A DNA stretch of 64,000 nucleotides from Woeseia oceani. Lineage in GTDB: Bacteria; Pseudomonadota; Gammaproteobacteria; Steroidobacterales; Woeseiaceae. Numbering within the stretch: the stretch's first letter is position 1; each line of letters opens with the position of its first letter. Positions 61,037-64,000 of this stretch are shown here, in pieces. The position numbers were made by a program, and so were the translations under genes. The notes under the pieces were generated by a model. It worked only from the letters and a program-made list of their open reading frames with translations. It had not been told where the DNA came from and ran no database searches. Location of the stretch: NCBI RefSeq assembly GCF_001677435.1, contig NZ_CP016268.1, forward strand, positions 2,717,001 to 2,781,000, read 5' to 3'.

Positions 61037-61705
61037 TTAGTCGTCGCTCTCTTCGTCCTTCGCGCCACTGACCGTCGGCACTTCCGCAGAAATCTCTTCG
61101 CCTTCGGCGTCATCTTCCACAGCGGCTGCCTTAATGACGTTTATCGATACGATCGGCTGATCGTGATCGTCGCCGTGCGACAGCTCAACGATTGATACAC
61201 CGTCCGGCACTTTGATGTCGGTCAGGTGCAACATTTCGTCGACGTTCATGCCGGAAATATCGATCTCGAAGTATTCTGGCAGATACTTCGGCAGACAGGT
61301 CACTTCGACTTCGGTCATCAGCTTGGAAACGCTGCCGCCTGCTTTGATGCCCGGCGCCTTGTCTTCACCGACGAAGTGCAGCGGTACGCTCATACGAATC
61401 TCTTCGTCTTCCACGATGCGTTGCAGGTCAAGGTGCAGCACTTTCGGCTTCGACGGGTGACGTTGCACGTCTTTGACGATAGCTGCCTGGCTCTTGTCGC
61501 CAACTTTGATGGTCAGAACGCTGGAGTAAAACGATTCGCTCTCCATCTGCCGCAGCACTTTATTGTGGTCAAACATCAGCGCACGCGGGGGACGGCCACC
61601 GCCGTAGATAATTGCGGGTACTTTGCCTTCGTGTCTCAGGCGGCGGCTCGCACCTTTGCCCTGGTCGAGGCGAAACTCCGCAATCAGGTCAAAATCCTGA
61701 CTCAT
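61037..61705 (-). CDS. rplY: 50S ribosomal protein L25, general stress (Ctc) form
   Basis: 222 residues, the long TL5/CTC form: an N-terminal L25 5S-rRNA-binding domain (about 1-95, ASRRLRHEGKVPAIIYGGGR) plus a C-terminal beta domain and an acidic tail. It binds 5S rRNA on the large subunit. GGAG precedes the ATG. It sits between prs and pth as in most gammaproteobacteria. Confidence 0.95.
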   Translation of the reverse strand: MSQDFDLIAEFRLDQGKGASRRLRHEGKVPAIIYGGGRPPRALMFDHNKVLRQMESESFYSSVLTIKVGDKSQAAIVKDVQRHPSKPKVLHLDLQRIVEDEEIRMSVPLHFVGEDKAPGIKAGGSVSKLMTEVEVTCLPKYLPEYFEIDISGMNVDEMLHLTDIKVPDGVSIVELSHGDDHDQPIVSINVIKAAAVEDDAEGEEISAEVPTVSGAKDEESDD

Positions 61706-61843
61706 AGGAATTCTCCATAACTAATTGTTTTTGATCTCATTTCTGAAATCGGATGATGCCAGGACCGCGACCAGTCCAGGCAGGGGCGCGAATCATAGCC
61801 CAAGCCGCCGGCAAGCAGCAAGAAAAGCCGTGAAAAACAGGGC

Positions 61844-62782
61844 CTAATCGACGTACAGGGAGCTGACCGATTCCTCGTCGCTGATCCGGCGCATCGTCTC
61901 GGCGAGTAACTCGGCCGTCGACAGCTGGCGGATCTTGGGGCAGGCAGTGGCTTCCGCGTTCAGCGGAATGGTGTCAGTGACCACAATTTCGTCGATTTCG
62001 GAGTTGCTGATGCGTGATACCGCCGGTCCCGACAGTACGGCGTGGGTGATATAGGCAACGACCCGGCGCGCGCCGTGTCTTTTCAGCGCGCTGCCCGCAT
62101 TGCACAAGGTGCCAGCCGTATCAATCATGTCGTCAATGAGGACACAAACCTTGTCCTTCACGTCGCCAATGATATTCATCACTTCGGACTGATTCGCTTT
62201 GGAACGTCGCTTGTCGATGATCACGAGGTCAGCGTCATCAAGGCGTTTGGCCAGGGCTCGGGCTCGTACCACACCACCGACGTCCGGTGAGACGACAACC
62301 ATGTTGTCGTACTTTTGTTTCCAGACATCGCCCAGCAAAACCGGGGATGCGTAGACATTGTCGACGGATATGTCGAAAAAACCCTGTATCTGGTCGGCGT
62401 GCAGGTCAACCGTCAACACCCTGTCAATACCGGCTGTGCCCATCAGTTTGGCAACCAGCTTGGCCGTTATCGGCACACGCGAGGCGCGTGGCCGGCGATC
62501 CTGCCGGGCAAAACCGAAGTACGGGACCACTGCCGTTATGCGGGACGCGGAAGCGCGCCGGCAGGCATCCACCATCACCAGCAGTTCCATCAGGTTTTCG
62601 GCGGTTGGCGGACAGGTGGGCTGGATAATGAACGTTTCGCGGCCGCGAATGTTCTCCAGTATTTCGACGTTTATCTCGCCGTCACTAAAGCGGCCAACGT
62701 GCGCCTTGGACAAAGGGACGTGCAATACCCGCGCGATATCGTTTGCCAGTGCGGGGTGTGCGTTCCCCGAGAAGATAGCCAT
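61844..62782 (-). CDS. prs: Ribose-phosphate pyrophosphokinase
   Basis: 312 residues (E. coli Prs about 315). PRPP synthase motifs include [55 protein letters not shown], and the PRPP loop [17 protein letters not shown]. It makes PRPP from ribose 5-phosphate and ATP for nucleotide, His and Trp synthesis. The ATG at 62782 is preferred to a TTG 15 bp upstream. tRNA-Gln lies 75 bp upstream. Confidence 0.97.
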   Translation of the reverse strand: MAIFSGNAHPALANDIARVLHVPLSKAHVGRFSDGEINVEILENIRGRETFIIQPTCPPTAENLMELLVMVDACRRASASRITAVVPYFGFARQDRRPRASRVPITAKLVAKLMGTAGIDRVLTVDLHADQIQGFFDISVDNVYASPVLLGDVWKQKYDNMVVVSPDVGGVVRARALAKRLDDADLVIIDKRRSKANQSEVMNIIGDVKDKVCVLIDDMIDTAGTLCNAGSALKRHGARRVVAYITHAVLSGPAVSRISNSEIDEIVVTDTIPLNAEATACPKIRQLSTAELLAETMRRISDEESVSSLYVD

Positions 62783-62857
62783 TGATACCGGATCCAAGTT
62801 CCTTGCCCCTGTCGTGTTGTCAGTCTGTGGCCGCTGCAGGAGACCCTGCGCGGAAAA

Positions 62858-62932
62858 TGGCTGGGGTGGCAGGATTCGAACCTGCGCATGACGGGATCAA
62901 AACCCGTTGCCTTACCACTTGGCTACACCCCA
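62858..62932 (-). tRNA. tRNA-Gln (TTG)
   Basis: 75 nt with an encoded CCA. Acceptor TGGGGTG pairs with CACCCCA, discriminator G, anticodon loop TTTTGAT with TTG, T-arm with GTTCGAATC. The U1-A72 pair is typical of tRNA-Gln. It sits between lolB and prs, the conserved position. Confidence 0.95.
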
Positions 62933-63157
62933 GCAGTGTTGCCGACCGACTGCCACGATGCAGCGCCTAGCCCGGCTATTCTGTCGCGCGCAATTGTGAA
63001 ACGGGCTACCGCAGGTGTCAACGCACGATCAACGGAAGTTGCCGAACTTGCGGTAATTCAAAGTAACTACAGCGCACCCGGCGAACACCGCAGCGGAACG
63101 AAAGTCGAGCGATACCAACAGTTGCACCGACGATATGCGCAAATTCAACGCTTCTGC

Positions 63158-63763
63158 TCAGTAAAATGACCAACGATCGATCACCAAACGGACACGCGTG
63201 GCATCGCGAACCGCGGTAATCCGGCGCGGCATGAGCTGCCCTGCACCTTCCCGGTACTGACTGATCGAAACGGTCCAGCCCGCCTGCTGCAACTCTTCCA
63301 GAGTGCCATCGGCGGATAGTCGGGTTTGCGCCGCACTGTCCGGATCGGGAATGCCCAGCGCCCAATAGCGCAGGCTCGCCAGCGGAATCTGCCAGCCGTA
63401 GATGGATTGCAAGTCACGTTCCGCGTCGGACAACTCGGTAACCACATCGTCGCTGTCGGTGACCTTGATGCGACGGGCATCGCCGTTGATACGTACTGCA
63501 CCGGCGCCAAGAGGTCCGCTTACGCGCGCGTCGAAATAGTCGCTGCGTTGTTGCCACTGGAGGCTGCCGTTGAAGCCATCCTTGCTGTCATTGACGGCAA
63601 TACGCCCGCTGAAACCCCAACTGCGCAGTCCGCCCAGCACCTGCTGACGCGTTTGCCAACTGTCGAGCGCCGGCAGTTCATTGCGAGGTTGTGTGGCACA
63701 AGCGGAACCCAGCAGACCAACGGCCAGCAGAACCGCCGCGCGTTTAGTCGCTGTGCGGAACAA
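63158..63763 (-). CDS. lolB: Outer-membrane lipoprotein LolB
   Basis: 201 residues from a TTG start at 63763 that lies inside the end of the TPR gene. Lipoprotein signal with LLGSAC (lipid cysteine about residue 18) and the LolB body (LRSWGFSGRIAVNDSKDGFN, WQQRSDYFDARVSGPLGAGA, GWQIPLASLRYWALGIPDP). LolB receives lipoproteins from LolA and inserts them in the outer membrane. The frame runs upstream to 63994 only through another gene's sequence. ispE does not follow. Confidence 0.93.
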   Translation of the reverse strand: MFRTATKRAAVLLAVGLLGSACATQPRNELPALDSWQTRQQVLGGLRSWGFSGRIAVNDSKDGFNGSLQWQQRSDYFDARVSGPLGAGAVRINGDARRIKVTDSDDVVTELSDAERDLQSIYGWQIPLASLRYWALGIPDPDSAAQTRLSADGTLEELQQAGWTVSISQYREGAGQLMPRRITAVRDATRVRLVIDRWSFY

Positions 63764-64000
63764 GGAGCTTGCGAACCTCTTGCAGCATCGGATCCTCGGG
63801 ATCCAGTGCTTCGGCTTCTTCCAGCACCGCCAGCGCCTCGGTGTTGCGCTCAAGTTTCCAGAGCACCTCGGCCAGGTGAGCTGCCACTTCCGGGTCCTTG
63901 TACATCGCCCAGGCTTTCTCGAGTTCGGCCAGAGCTTCCTCGTATTTGCCGAGGCGATACAGGACCCAACCGTAGCTGTCGATAATAGCCGCACTGTCCG
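63744..64000 (-). CDS. TPR protein upstream of lolB (partial)
   Basis: The last 84 codons are in the window, ending at TAA 63744-63746. DSYGWVLYRLGKYEEALAEL and the following helices are tetratricopeptide repeats, matching the large TPR lipoprotein-like protein that precedes lolB in many gammaproteobacteria. It overlaps the lolB start by 20 bp, so the two are translationally coupled. Its N-terminus lies outside the window. Confidence 0.85.
   Translation of the reverse strand, partial: DSAAIIDSYGWVLYRLGKYEEALAELEKAWAMYKDPEVAAHLAEVLWKLERNTEALAVLEEAEALDPEDPMLQEVRKLLVPHSD

Overview
The window reads as the chromosome of a free-living gammaproteobacterium. The right edge carries the conserved order TPR protein - lolB - tRNA-Gln - prs - rplY - pth - ychF. 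There is also a GlcB-type malate synthase, Fur- and Zur-type boxes in front of TonB-dependent receptors, and several lineage-typical exported proteins. Genus and species cannot be named from this sequence. Core genes are GC-rich; the segment from about 14 to 35 kb is more mixed and is full of defence-type genes, toxin-antitoxin pairs, repeats and broken genes.

Layout. 0-14 kb: mostly housekeeping and envelope genes (MFS transporter end, PLP transsulfuration enzyme, M24 peptidase, ECF sigma factor translationally coupled to a Ser/Thr kinase with TPRs, malate synthase G, a BON-MscS channel, two small membrane proteins, a lysine-rich histone-like protein and an MltB-type transglycosylase). 14-25 kb: a defence-like island with a winged-helix/nucleotidyltransferase pair, a two-nuclease DUF2779 protein, a DUF2075 nuclease-helicase, and a five-gene leftward operon. 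That operon encodes a 63-aa protein, a Rad50-like zinc-hook ATPase broken by one frameshift, a PD-(D/E)XK nuclease, a protein ending in a HEPN ribonuclease motif, and an Argonaute-like MID-PIWI protein. 24.7-35 kb: an IS3 element next to a 5'-truncated secF, broken iorA/iorB, AbiEi/AbiEii, HipB/HipA with three evenly spaced operators, and eight copies of a nested-hairpin repeat with short tandem duplications beside many of them. 35-57 kb: large exported proteins, an MNT-HEPN toxin-antitoxin pair with a near-leaderless promoter, a DUF1800/DUF1501 pair with a 146-bp tandem duplication at the junction, a serine hydrolase, a transglutaminase-like protein without its catalytic residues, an iron-type TonB receptor with a PepSY membrane protein, and a zinc-type TonB receptor with a DUF2946 protein. 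57-64 kb: tRNA-Met with tandem partial copies, a TRIC channel and the conserved prs-pth-ychF block. ispE, usual in this block, is not here.

The most interesting item is the PIWI operon at 18998-24541. Its genes overlap or nearly overlap by a few bases, apart from one 174-bp gap, and combine a guide-binding fold, a DNA-end-type ATPase, a DNase fold and an RNase motif. I do not recognise this exact combination as a named system; that judgement comes from memory, without a database search.
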